Source: CTSoil-075 sp964292325
Lineage (GTDB): Bacteria; Bacillota; Negativicutes; DSM-13327
Assembly: GCA_964292325.1 (NCBI GenBank)
Contig: CAXYVG010000009.1
Span: forward strand, 1-58,756
Direction: 5' to 3'
Length of the DNA stretch: 58,756 nucleotides
Each line of letters begins with the position of its first letter. Position 1 is the stretch's first letter. Below the pieces are notes generated by a model. It searched no databases. It saw only the letters and a program-made list of their open reading frames with translations, and was not told where the DNA came from. Shown in pieces: positions 51,596-58,756 of the stretch. The translations under genes were made by a program, and so were the position numbers.

Positions 51596-52885
51596 ATGCG
51601 AATCAATTCTATACGTGTAAAAAATTTCCGCTGTTTTGAAGAATTGACAATAATTTTAAATAAAAATTATACAGTTTTGATCGGAGTAAATGGTACTGGT
51701 AAGTCAACAATCCTTGATGCAATTTCAGTAGGATTAGGGAGCTATATTGCTGGATTTGAAAATCTCTCATCTAACGGGATTAATAAAAATGATTCAAGTT
51801 ATAAAATGTATCAATTAGGTAGTGCGGTCAATCGAGAACATCAATTTCCAGTCGAAGTAGAAATGGATGCACAGTTAGAAAATATAAATATAGAATGGAA
51901 ACGCTCACTGAATAGTGAAAAAGGAAAAACTACGGTTGCTGGTGCGCGTGACATCATGCAATATGTAGGTAAGCTACAAGAGAAGGTTCGCAGTGGTGAT
52001 AAAGAAACCATTCTTCCAGTCATTGCTTATTACGGTACAGGTAGATTGTGGATGCAAAAAAAAGAAAAGAAAGTGACTAATAAACAAGTTGCATCTTCAC
52101 GTTTGAATGGATATATAGATTGCCTTGATGCAGCATCTAATGAAAAATTGATGTTGAATTGGTTTGAAGATATGACTTATATTGAATTGCAACATAAGAA
52201 GAATGTACCAGAGTTAGAAGTAGTAAAAGATGTAATGGCAAAGTGTTATAGAAGTATTAATCCAGATATTTGTGATCTAGAATTTATATTTAATGTTAAA
52301 AGTCATGAATTGGAAATTGTCTCTAAAAAATGTAATGGAGAAATTGAAAATCTTCCAGTTCGCTTGTTGAGTGATGGAATTAAAAGTACGTTGAGTATGG
52401 TTGCTGATATTGCTTATCGTATGGCAGTTTTAAATCCTCAATTATTGCAAGATATATCGAGCCAGACATCGGGTGTTATCCTAATTGATGAAATCGACAT
52501 GCACTTACATCCGTCATGGCAGAAAAAAATTATTCATGACTTATGTATGATCTTTCCTAAAGTACAGTTTGTATTTACTACACATGCACCAAGTATTTTA
52601 GCAAATGTAAAGAAAGAAAATGTGCTTGTATTGGATAATTACCATGTTTATGAACCCAGTAATACAACATATGGACGAGATATTACAGCAATACTTCGTG
52701 AGATTATGCAAGTAGAGGTCCGGCCTGCTGAAGTTGTTGAAAAAATAAATTCTTTTTATTATCATCTCGATCATGGGGAGCTTGAAGCTGCCAAGAAGAA
52801 TCTGAGTGAATTGAATGGTATCTTAGGTGATAATGATGCCGATGTAGTAAAAGCAAAAGTATCCCTTGATTTAGAAGAGATGTGA
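51596..52885 (+). CDS. AAA (RecF/SMC-like) ATPase, PtuA-like component of a Septu-type defence pair
   Basis: 429 residues. Walker A GVNGTGKSTILDAI near residue 37; signature-like LLSDGIKSTLSMVADIA; Walker B VILIDEIDMHLHPSW; and FTTHAPSILANV (switch His). It belongs to the overcoming-lysogenisation/PtuA type ATPases. The next gene, 10 bases on, encodes an HNH nuclease, as in Septu. In the known system PtuA senses phage and licenses PtuB. GGGAGGTGG lies upstream of ATG 51596. No reverse transcriptase is near, so it is not a retron. Confidence 0.85.
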   Translation: MRINSIRVKNFRCFEELTIILNKNYTVLIGVNGTGKSTILDAISVGLGSYIAGFENLSSNGINKNDSSYKMYQLGSAVNREHQFPVEVEMDAQLENINIEWKRSLNSEKGKTTVAGARDIMQYVGKLQEKVRSGDKETILPVIAYYGTGRLWMQKKEKKVTNKQVASSRLNGYIDCLDAASNEKLMLNWFEDMTYIELQHKKNVPELEVVKDVMAKCYRSINPDICDLEFIFNVKSHELEIVSKKCNGEIENLPVRLLSDGIKSTLSMVADIAYRMAVLNPQLLQDISSQTSGVILIDEIDMHLHPSWQKKIIHDLCMIFPKVQFVFTTHAPSILANVKKENVLVLDNYHVYEPSNTTYGRDITAILREIMQVEVRPAEVVEKINSFYYHLDHGELEAAKKNLSELNGILGDNDADVVKAKVSLDLEEM

Positions 52886-52895
52886 GGAACTGTAT

Positions 52896-53528
52896 ATGAT
52901 TTATATAAGGAAAAATACAGAACCAACATGTTTTACACAATATAGAGTTACACACAAAGCTCACTTTGATGATTTACCAGGGGGAACAAAAAATACATTA
53001 AGGCAAAGCTTATTACAAGAACAGGGATTTCTTTGTGCATATTGTATGAAGCATATTGAGAAAAATGCTGATATAAAAATAGAACATTATGAAGCTAGAG
53101 ATAATGCCAATGAATTAACGTATAAAAACTTATTGGCTGTTTGTAAAGGTAATGAAGGGGCAAAGCCAGAGGCGCAAACCTGTGATACTAAAAAGGGAGA
53201 AGATATTTTACATATAGATCCACAAAAAAATGGAGATATGAGAACTATTTATTATGATAGTCAAGGTAGAATATATTCTGACAATCAGCAATATGATGAT
53301 GATTTGAATAATGTTCTGAATTTAAATTATCAGTATGGATATCTAATAGCAAATAGAGCAGCGGCATTAGATGCACTAAAGGAAAAAATGAGAAAATTAT
53401 CTCCTGTGGGAAACGTATCAAGATATATTGATCAATTATGGAAGAAAGAAGCAGAAGTTAATGGATATGGCGAATACAAAGAATATGTTGGTATTCTCAG
53501 ATGGTATTTGCAAAAAAAGAAAAGTTAA
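52896..53528 (+). CDS. HNH endonuclease, PtuB-like effector of the Septu-type pair
   Basis: 210 residues. Zinc/HNH elements: FLCAYCMKHI (Cys pair near residue 48), IKIEHYEARD (catalytic His region), YKNLLAVCKGNEG (Asn and Cys) and TCDTKKG with DILHIDPQK. This layout is that of the TIGR02646/PtuB-type nucleases. It should cut DNA when the ATPase is triggered. GAGGAAC precedes ATG 52896 and a terminator follows, so the pair is a closed operon. Confidence 0.85.
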   Translation: MIYIRKNTEPTCFTQYRVTHKAHFDDLPGGTKNTLRQSLLQEQGFLCAYCMKHIEKNADIKIEHYEARDNANELTYKNLLAVCKGNEGAKPEAQTCDTKKGEDILHIDPQKNGDMRTIYYDSQGRIYSDNQQYDDDLNNVLNLNYQYGYLIANRAAALDALKEKMRKLSPVGNVSRYIDQLWKKEAEVNGYGEYKEYVGILRWYLQKKKS

Positions 53529-53543
53529 TTTGTTATTATCATG

Positions 53544-53574
53544 AGCTACCAGTTTTGGTAGCTCTAGTTTTTTA
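53544..53574 (+). terminator. Terminator of the PtuA/PtuB pair
   Basis: GAGCTACCA-GTTT-TGGTAGCTC followed by TAGTTTTTT. Confidence 0.9.
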
Positions 53575-53703
53575 AAAATAGGGTATACCCTATTATATAT
53601 GCTTACGTCTTATATCTGAAATATGTAGATACAGTAGTTAGAATGGTAGCGATTCCACAATATGTCCCTCTTACTTGTGTAAGAGGGATGTGCTTTTGGC
53701 GCA

Positions 53704-53913
53704 TTAGTAGCAATGCGTTTGGAAGTTAGAGTTCAATGAAGATTTGCGTAGAATATACTCGGTTACAGAGTCACGAGGAATTTTCCAGACTCTTCGATGG
53801 CGAAAGCATTTAATCTCACCAGAGGCTAAGAGACTATAGGCTGAATTTTTGCCAATGGCTAGCATTTCACATAAATCTTCGACGCTTACTAGATCGCTAT
53901 AATGATCAAACAT
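53704..53913 (-). CDS. Excisionase/MerR-like helix-turn-helix protein 1
   Basis: 69 residues: VSVEDLCEMLAIGKNSAYSLL is the helix-turn-helix (21 residues; the key pattern is E-D-L-x-x-x-L-x-I-x-x-x-x-A-Y) and FRHRRVWKIPRDSVTEYI the wing. This fits the AlpA/Xis-type DNA-binding family. Such proteins set recombination direction or regulate mobile DNA. It and the next gene are read leftward, away from BREX. A hairpin at 53666-53687 lies after its stop. Confidence 0.8.
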   Translation of the reverse strand: MFDHYSDLVSVEDLCEMLAIGKNSAYSLLASGEIKCFRHRRVWKIPRDSVTEYILRKSSLNSNFQTHCY

Positions 53914-53940
53914 GATTGTATTGCTCCTCTCTATATGAAT

Positions 53941-54117
53941 TTACCTGTTCCAGTTAGTGCTAGCATAATCATTAACAGATTGTGTTGAAATCTTCCATGC
54001 TCGGCCTGTTTTAAAAGCTTTAAGGTCACCATTTGCAATGAGTTTGTAGACTGTTTGGCTACTTGTACGTAAAAGGCTTGCGGCGTCTGATACGTGTAGT
54101 GAGAGTGATGTATGCAT
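53941..54117 (-). CDS. Excisionase/MerR-like helix-turn-helix protein 2
   Basis: 58 residues, beginning MHTSLSLHVSDAASLLRTSS and ending in a wing FKTGRAWKISTQSVNDY. It has the same build as the gene 28 bases downstream, so the two are diverged duplicates. AGGGGGT precedes ATG 54117. The pair lies between the Septu-like and BREX units, where it may be left over from an integrase module. No tyrosine integrase is seen in the window. Confidence 0.75.
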   Translation of the reverse strand: MHTSLSLHVSDAASLLRTSSQTVYKLIANGDLKAFKTGRAWKISTQSVNDYASTNWNR

Positions 54118-54261
54118 TGTTATTTACCCCCTAACATAGTTATTTACTATTATGTTAGGTTTAAAAAGGTAAATTGATGAATTTCAATGAATTTACAGGG
54201 TGGATTATAGTCATGGTGTTGCTTACTTAAGAAAAAATCGCAAATATATATATATTTACTA

Positions 54262-54288
54262 TTGATATAAGGATTGCTGTGATATAAT
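54262..54288 (+). promoter_or_regulatory. Promoter of the BREX operon
   Basis: TTGATA (54262-54267), a short 15-base spacer and an extended -10, TGATATAAT (ending 54288), about 40 bases before the xre start. Confidence 0.6.
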
Positions 54289-54328
54289 AGGTTATGTAAT
54301 TTTTTGTTAAAAAATGAGGTGTTGAATA

Positions 54329-54562
54329 ATGGATGTATGCTATAACAAATTATTTAAGCTGTTAATTGATAAGGGCATCAAAAAAACCGAACTCCGTAAA
54401 ATGACAGGCATTAGCCCGAATACCTTGACCAAATTGTCTAATCATGAATTTGTGTCAATGGAAGTCGTGGTGAAAATTTGTCGTGCGCTTCATTGTGACG
54501 TTGGAGATATTATAGAAGTCATTCAGAGCCCTAATAAAGGGACAATTGCTACGATAGAATAA
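54329..54562 (+). CDS. Small XRE-family regulator at the head of the BREX operon
   Basis: 77 residues, a single helix-turn-helix domain: KKTELRKMTGISPNTLTKL then VSMEVVVKICRALHCDVGDII, as in YozG-type Cro/CI proteins. GAGGTG lies before ATG 54329. It is 36 bases upstream of brxA and on the same strand, so it very likely controls the operon, probably as a repressor. BREX operons often carry such a gene. Confidence 0.88.
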   Translation: MDVCYNKLFKLLIDKGIKKTELRKMTGISPNTLTKLSNHEFVSMEVVVKICRALHCDVGDIIEVIQSPNKGTIATIE

Positions 54563-54598
54563 CATAATAGACCCCTATAATTAGGAGGAAAAATAGAA

Positions 54599-55201
54599 AT
54601 GAAACGCAAAGAGTATAGCGCAGGGACGACTAAGCTTTCATTCTGGTTCTCGGAATTTCGCAAGGTCATTAGGCTGCTAAACAGCGGTAAAACGTTGCTG
54701 GAAATTAAGAAGATGAATTTAGAGGAAAATATATTCTCAGCGTCTACACAAGCAACGGCAATCAAGATATTTAATACAGTATCTACCCGTGTGAAAAGCC
54801 TCAATCCGTCTTTTTATACATTGTTTGAGGAAAGTGATATTTCAAATCAGAAAGTAATCGCGCTGATAGCGGTGATGCAAAGTGACAGTTTATTTTTTGA
54901 TTTTGTATATGAAGTTTATCGTGAAAAGCTGATTATTGGTACGAATGAATTAGCTGATAGTGACTTTGGGGTATTTTTTAAAGATAAACAAATTCAAAGT
55001 GAAAAAGTGGCAAAGTGGAAGGACTATACCTTGAAGCGTTTAGGTAACTGCTATAAAACAATGCTCATGGAAGCGGGTTTAATTGATAAAACAACAGGAA
55101 AACGAAAAATCCTAAAGCCAATCATCGATCGATCATTGGAAGACTGTTTGAAGATAAACGGTATGGAGTTATCGCTTCATGCTCTAACAGGGGTGAGATA
55201 G
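54599..55201 (+). CDS. brxA: BREX protein BrxA (DUF1819)
   Basis: 200 residues of the BrxA family: KEYSAGTTKLSFWFSEFRK at the start, then a helical body with WKDYTLKRLGNCYKTMLMEAGLI. BrxA is a small DNA-binding member of type I BREX, needed for phage exclusion in several systems. AGGAGG precedes ATG 54599. Its stop shares one base with the brxB start, so translation is coupled. Confidence 0.9.
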   Translation: MKRKEYSAGTTKLSFWFSEFRKVIRLLNSGKTLLEIKKMNLEENIFSASTQATAIKIFNTVSTRVKSLNPSFYTLFEESDISNQKVIALIAVMQSDSLFFDFVYEVYREKLIIGTNELADSDFGVFFKDKQIQSEKVAKWKDYTLKRLGNCYKTMLMEAGLIDKTTGKRKILKPIIDRSLEDCLKINGMELSLHALTGVR

Positions 55202-55779
55202 TGGCAACGTTAGAAGAACGATTGGATGCAGCGGAGAAGATGATTAAAATGCCTAGTTTTAGGCAGAACAAAGGTCTTGGTAATGAAGTTGGCTATTATG
55301 TGTTTGATTATCCCGCAAATCGGGAGTTAATTGTGCGAGAACGCATTGAATACATGAAAGCAAAAAATAGCAAAGGAACTGATGGTTTCGAACTGGTGGT
55401 TTATGACTTGTATGACATTATTATCGACCTCCTAGAAGAAGAAGGATTCATGGAACAATGCTTTAGCTTTGAAAAGAAAAAAGGCATGGAACGTATTGTA
55501 AGAGCGGTAGGAAATCTCCTGCAAGTCAATGATGAGGAGAGTTTGATTGTAAAATACATTCAAGAACATACACCAAAGGAGGCTGTCATATTTCTGACAG
55601 GCGTTGGAAAGTGCTATCCACTGCTACGCTCACATAAAGCACTGAATAATCTTCATCAATCCATTGACTGTGTTCCAGTCGTTATGTTCTATCCAGGAAA
55701 ATATGATGGGCAAGAGTTAGTACTTTTTGGTGAGATTAAAGATGATAACTATTATAGAGCCTTTCGGCTTGTAGAATAA
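55201..55779 (+). CDS. brxB: BREX protein BrxB (DUF1788)
   Basis: 192 residues: LEERLDAAEKMIKMPSFRQ, YYVFDYP, RIEYMKAKN, and FLTGVGKCYPLLRSHKALNNLH in the C-terminal part, the family hallmark. It starts at GTG 55201, overlapping the brxA stop, with GGGGTGAG just upstream. Its role in BREX is required but not known in detail. brxC follows after 27 bases. Confidence 0.92.
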   Translation: MATLEERLDAAEKMIKMPSFRQNKGLGNEVGYYVFDYPANRELIVRERIEYMKAKNSKGTDGFELVVYDLYDIIIDLLEEEGFMEQCFSFEKKKGMERIVRAVGNLLQVNDEESLIVKYIQEHTPKEAVIFLTGVGKCYPLLRSHKALNNLHQSIDCVPVVMFYPGKYDGQELVLFGEIKDDNYYRAFRLVE

Positions 55780-55806
55780 AAGGGGATTATCGGAGGAGAG
55801 GAAGTT

Positions 55807-58756
55807 ATGATACTAAAAGAGATGTTTGCCAAGGATATTGACCGTGATATTAAAGGTGTTATCAAGGTTGGCCAAGGTGATGACGAAAACATTCGCCAAG
55901 AACTAGAGGAATACGTTGTAACCCGTGAACTGCAAAAACATTTTGCGGAATTCTTCGCTAGTTACCGAAAGGGTATCCATGGTCATACTGACAAGATGGG
56001 AGTTTGGATCTCAGGTTTCTTTGGCAGTGGTAAATCTCACTTTCTAAAAATACTATCCTATTTACTTGCCAATAAAGAAGTAAACGGTAAAAAAGCGTTA
56101 ACGTACTTTACAGATGATAATAAAATCGCAAATAGAGTGGTGCTTGCCGATATGGAGCTTGCTGCTAGTATTGCTGCAGATACAGATGTCATTTTATTTA
56201 ATATTGATTCCAAGAGTGAGATGACTGGCAAACAATCCAAGGATGCCATCGTCTCTGTTTTTCTGAAAGTCTTTAATGAAATGCAGGGCTTCTGTGGTTC
56301 GATTCCATTTCTTGCTGATTTGGAGCGTACTTTGTCCGAAGCAGGGCGATATCAGGAATTTAAAGAAAAATTTCTGAATGACTTCGGCAAGCCATGGGAA
56401 ACTTCGCGGCATCGATTTGATTTTATTCAAGATAGCATTGTTGAAATTTTAGATGATATGGGTTTTATGAGTAAAGCAGCAGGTCGCAATTGGTGCGAAA
56501 AAGCAATGGAACCTTATACACTTAGCATTGATGATTTTGCCAAACTGGTAAAGGAGTATATTGATCGAAAAGGCAAAAACCATCACATCGTTTTTTTAGT
56601 GGATGAAATTGGTCAATACATCGGTAATGACTCCAAGCTGATGTTAAATCTGCAAACTGTAACTGAAGATTTAGGAACTGCGTGTCAAGGCCGAGTGTGG
56701 GTTGTTGTAACCAGCCAGCAGGATATTGATGCCATCGCCAAAGATATGGGGCTGAGAAGCAATGACTTCTCCAAAATTCAAGGACGTTTTGATACCCGTT
56801 TGTCTTTGTCTTCTGCTAACGTCGATGAAGTCATTAAGAAAAGAATTTTAGCCAAAAAGCCTACTCCACAGCAAGCTCTGACACTGCTGTATGAACAAAA
56901 AACAACCATCATCAAAAACCTGATCGTTTTTAATGATGGTGTAGAGAAAAAATTATATGCTGGCAACAAAGATTTTGCTGATGTCTATCCTTTTGTGCCT
57001 TATCAGTTCAACTTACTAGCCAGTGTACTGACTTCGATCCGTACTCATGGTGCTTCTGGTAAGCATCTGTCTGAGGGCGAGCGTTCGATGATTGCACTGT
57101 TTAAAGAATCGGCTAGTGAGCTTAGATATAAAGAAATCGGTACAATTATCCCGTTCAATGTGTTTTATGATGCTTTACATCAATTTCTCGATCATAGCCA
57201 TAAGGGTGTAATCATTCGTGCTCAGGATAATGCATGTATTAACCCTGACAATGAAGAAGATTGCTTTAATGTGAATGTACTCAAAACATTGTTCATGATT
57301 AAGTACGTCAATGAGGTTACAGCTAACATTGACAACATCACTAGCCTAATGATTGATGATATTGACAACGACCGTATTGAGCTTAAGAAGAAAGTGGAAG
57401 ATGCGTTGAAAATTCTTACGCGGCAGATGCTGATCCAGAAAAATGGCGATATTTATGTATTTCTGACTGATGAAGAACAGGAAATAAATCGTGAAATTGA
57501 AGGCCAGAATGTGGAAATGGCCGAAGTGCTGAGTAAAGTTTCAGAACTGATTTTTGAAGATCTCTTCAGTGATAAAAAATACCGCTATCCTGCGTTTAGT
57601 GGACGGTACAACTTTGCTTTTAATCAACTTGTCGATGATCGTCCCTATAAAACAAATCAAAATCATGATATTGGCGTCCATATACTAACGCCGAAATCAG
57701 AGTATGGCGGAGAAGAAACAACCTTGCGTATGCTTTCTGGTCAAGGCAAAGAAGTTTTGGTAGTTCTTCCGAATGATTCTGTATTTTTGGATGAGCTGAG
57801 AAGCGCACTCAAAATAGAAAAATATCTGCGTGTGACAACTTCCAGTACGCTTTCCAAATTTGAAACCATCAAAGAAGCAAAACGCGTTGAAATGCGAGAA
57901 CGTAGTGGTAATGCCAAGCTATTTTTGACGGAAGCCATGAAAAATGCGGATATTTATGTGAACGGTGATAAAGCACAGATTGCCAGCAAAGATGTTACAA
58001 CAAGAATTAATGATGCCTTGGGGCGTTTGGTCTCTACGGTGTATCATAAGCTGACCTATATTGATGCAGTCATGAGCGAAGCCAATATTCGTGCCCTATT
58101 TAAGAGCTCCAATCAACAGTCGTTGACGCTGGACGGTAGTCGAGAAGCCAATGTTCATGCCCTTAATGACATGCTGAATTTTATTGCCGCAAATTCCAGC
58201 GCACATATGAAGACCTCCATGAAAAGCCTGATGGATCGTTTCATGAAAACCCCTTATGGCTTTGTTGAGGATGATGTGGAATGGCTTGTTGCCAAGCTAT
58301 TCAAAAATGGTGACATCTCCTTTACTGTGAATGGCAGTAGCGTAACTCTGCTTAATAAGAGCGAGGACGAGCTGGTCCGTTATATCACTAAGAAAGAATA
58401 TGTGGAGAAACTTCTGACCGAACGCCGTGAAAAAGCCAATGACAATCAGAAAAAGGTTGTCCGTGAGGTCATGAAAGAAATGTTTGGGATTTCCAGTGTA
58501 AATGATGATGATGACTCGATTATGCGTTCCTTCCAGACCTATAGTCAGAATACTTTAAACGAGTTAGAAAAATTTGAGATCATGCAGAAGAATATGGCTT
58601 TGCCAGGAAAGAATGTTGTGCTGAGTGGGAAAACCATTCTTCGTGCAGTAACCCAGATCCAGTCTCCAATGGAGTTCTTTAAAAAAATCTATGCAGATCG
58701 TGAGGATTATTTTGAATTTGCAGAAGACTATGAGCCAATGAAAGCCTTTTTTGCTG
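55807..58756 (+). CDS. brxC: BREX ATPase BrxC, 3' end cut by window
   Basis: The frame is open from ATG 55807 to the window end, 983 codons, and family members run to about 1200. Walker A GFFGSGKSHFL is near residue 70 and Walker B HIVFLVDEIGQYI near 262, with VVVTSQQDID after it. BrxC is the large AAA+ ATPase of type I BREX. GGAGAGGAAGTT precedes the start. The pglX methyltransferase, pglZ and brxL genes should follow to the right. Confidence 0.95.
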   Translation, partial: MILKEMFAKDIDRDIKGVIKVGQGDDENIRQELEEYVVTRELQKHFAEFFASYRKGIHGHTDKMGVWISGFFGSGKSHFLKILSYLLANKEVNGKKALTYFTDDNKIANRVVLADMELAASIAADTDVILFNIDSKSEMTGKQSKDAIVSVFLKVFNEMQGFCGSIPFLADLERTLSEAGRYQEFKEKFLNDFGKPWETSRHRFDFIQDSIVEILDDMGFMSKAAGRNWCEKAMEPYTLSIDDFAKLVKEYIDRKGKNHHIVFLVDEIGQYIGNDSKLMLNLQTVTEDLGTACQGRVWVVVTSQQDIDAIAKDMGLRSNDFSKIQGRFDTRLSLSSANVDEVIKKRILAKKPTPQQALTLLYEQKTTIIKNLIVFNDGVEKKLYAGNKDFADVYPFVPYQFNLLASVLTSIRTHGASGKHLSEGERSMIALFKESASELRYKEIGTIIPFNVFYDALHQFLDHSHKGVIIRAQDNACINPDNEEDCFNVNVLKTLFMIKYVNEVTANIDNITSLMIDDIDNDRIELKKKVEDALKILTRQMLIQKNGDIYVFLTDEEQEINREIEGQNVEMAEVLSKVSELIFEDLFSDKKYRYPAFSGRYNFAFNQLVDDRPYKTNQNHDIGVHILTPKSEYGGEETTLRMLSGQGKEVLVVLPNDSVFLDELRSALKIEKYLRVTTSSTLSKFETIKEAKRVEMRERSGNAKLFLTEAMKNADIYVNGDKAQIASKDVTTRINDALGRLVSTVYHKLTYIDAVMSEANIRALFKSSNQQSLTLDGSREANVHALNDMLNFIAANSSAHMKTSMKSLMDRFMKTPYGFVEDDVEWLVAKLFKNGDISFTVNGSSVTLLNKSEDELVRYITKKEYVEKLLTERREKANDNQKKVVREVMKEMFGISSVNDDDDSIMRSFQTYSQNTLNELEKFEIMQKNMALPGKNVVLSGKTILRAVTQIQSPMEFFKKIYADREDYFEFAEDYEPMKAFFA

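Noticed and set aside
51596..53528. Retron (Eco7/Ec78-like) with PtuA/PtuB effectors
   Set aside because: No reverse transcriptase gene or msr/msd-like hairpin set lies beside the pair.
1..58756. CRISPR array
   Set aside because: No set of regularly spaced identical repeats was found on either strand; the repeats present are two-copy or terminator-like.

Overview
The window looks like the chromosome of a spore-forming, two-membrane Firmicute (Negativicutes, Sporomusaceae-like, for example Pelosinus or Sporomusa relatives). The evidence is an alpha/beta small acid-soluble spore protein, a Spo0E-like protein and a SpoVD-type PBP, found together with an outer-membrane autotransporter that ends in phenylalanine. 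The DNA is AT-rich, with strong Gram-positive-style ribosome binding sites. The genus is inference; no rRNA gene is present.

Layout. 1-11.7 kb is ordinary core: sbcDC, a sporulation/division PBP, an SASP, hypAB, a Spo0E-like gene, alr, cheR and a DacA/DacF-type carboxypeptidase. 11.8-35.4 kb is the most striking part. A NodB-type polysaccharide deacetylase gene is split in two. Its signal peptide and first 44 codons lie at 11784-11924 and its catalytic domain at 34828-35403. Between them is about 22.9 kb that starts with a large serine recombinase next to the left junction. Joining the halves at a shared GT restores a 233-residue secreted deacetylase in frame, so the segment is best read as a serine-recombinase element inserted in (and perhaps excised from) a cell-envelope or spore gene, comparable in logic to skin/sigK and SPbeta/spsM.

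The element's cargo (13.9-34.5 kb) is a long same-strand set built around partner-switching signalling with no sigma factor. It has a sensor-HAMP-PP2C (SpoIIE/RsbU-like) phosphatase, two STAS antagonists, and two RsbW-like ATPase domains fused directly to effectors: one on a MATE transporter, one on a DJ-1/PfpI domain. Alongside lie an AGE-family epimerase, a GlgX-like debranching enzyme, a ThDP enzyme, a second DJ-1 protein, a tautomerase, a cupin, a four-repeat DUF1566 protein, a flavin reductase, an autotransporter, a VOC protein and a SnoaL-PAS-winged-helix regulator. Two transcription starts within it carry the same palindrome, AGTAAAG-N4-CTTTACT.

35.5-42.5 kb returns to core-like genes (zinc-ribbon protein, thioesterase, YaiI, a C39-like protein lacking its cysteine, YigZ, an LCP protein, GlnRS, an RHH-like protein).

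42.6-58.7 kb is a modular accessory and defence region: an XRE-cupin regulator, a transporter remnant, a class II Fic protein, a 5mC methyltransferase with a probable endonuclease and a Nudix gene, a pair of secreted paralogues, a truncated HTH-ImmA gene, a Septu-like PtuA/PtuB pair, two small excisionase-like HTH genes and a type I BREX operon (xre-brxA-brxB-brxC, cut by the window end). Module edges at 44.96, 48.23 and 51.12 kb carry the same terminator. The last two also carry the 3' half of a tRNA-Lys(CTT), consistent with repeated insertion at one tRNA gene whose intact copy should lie to the right of the window.
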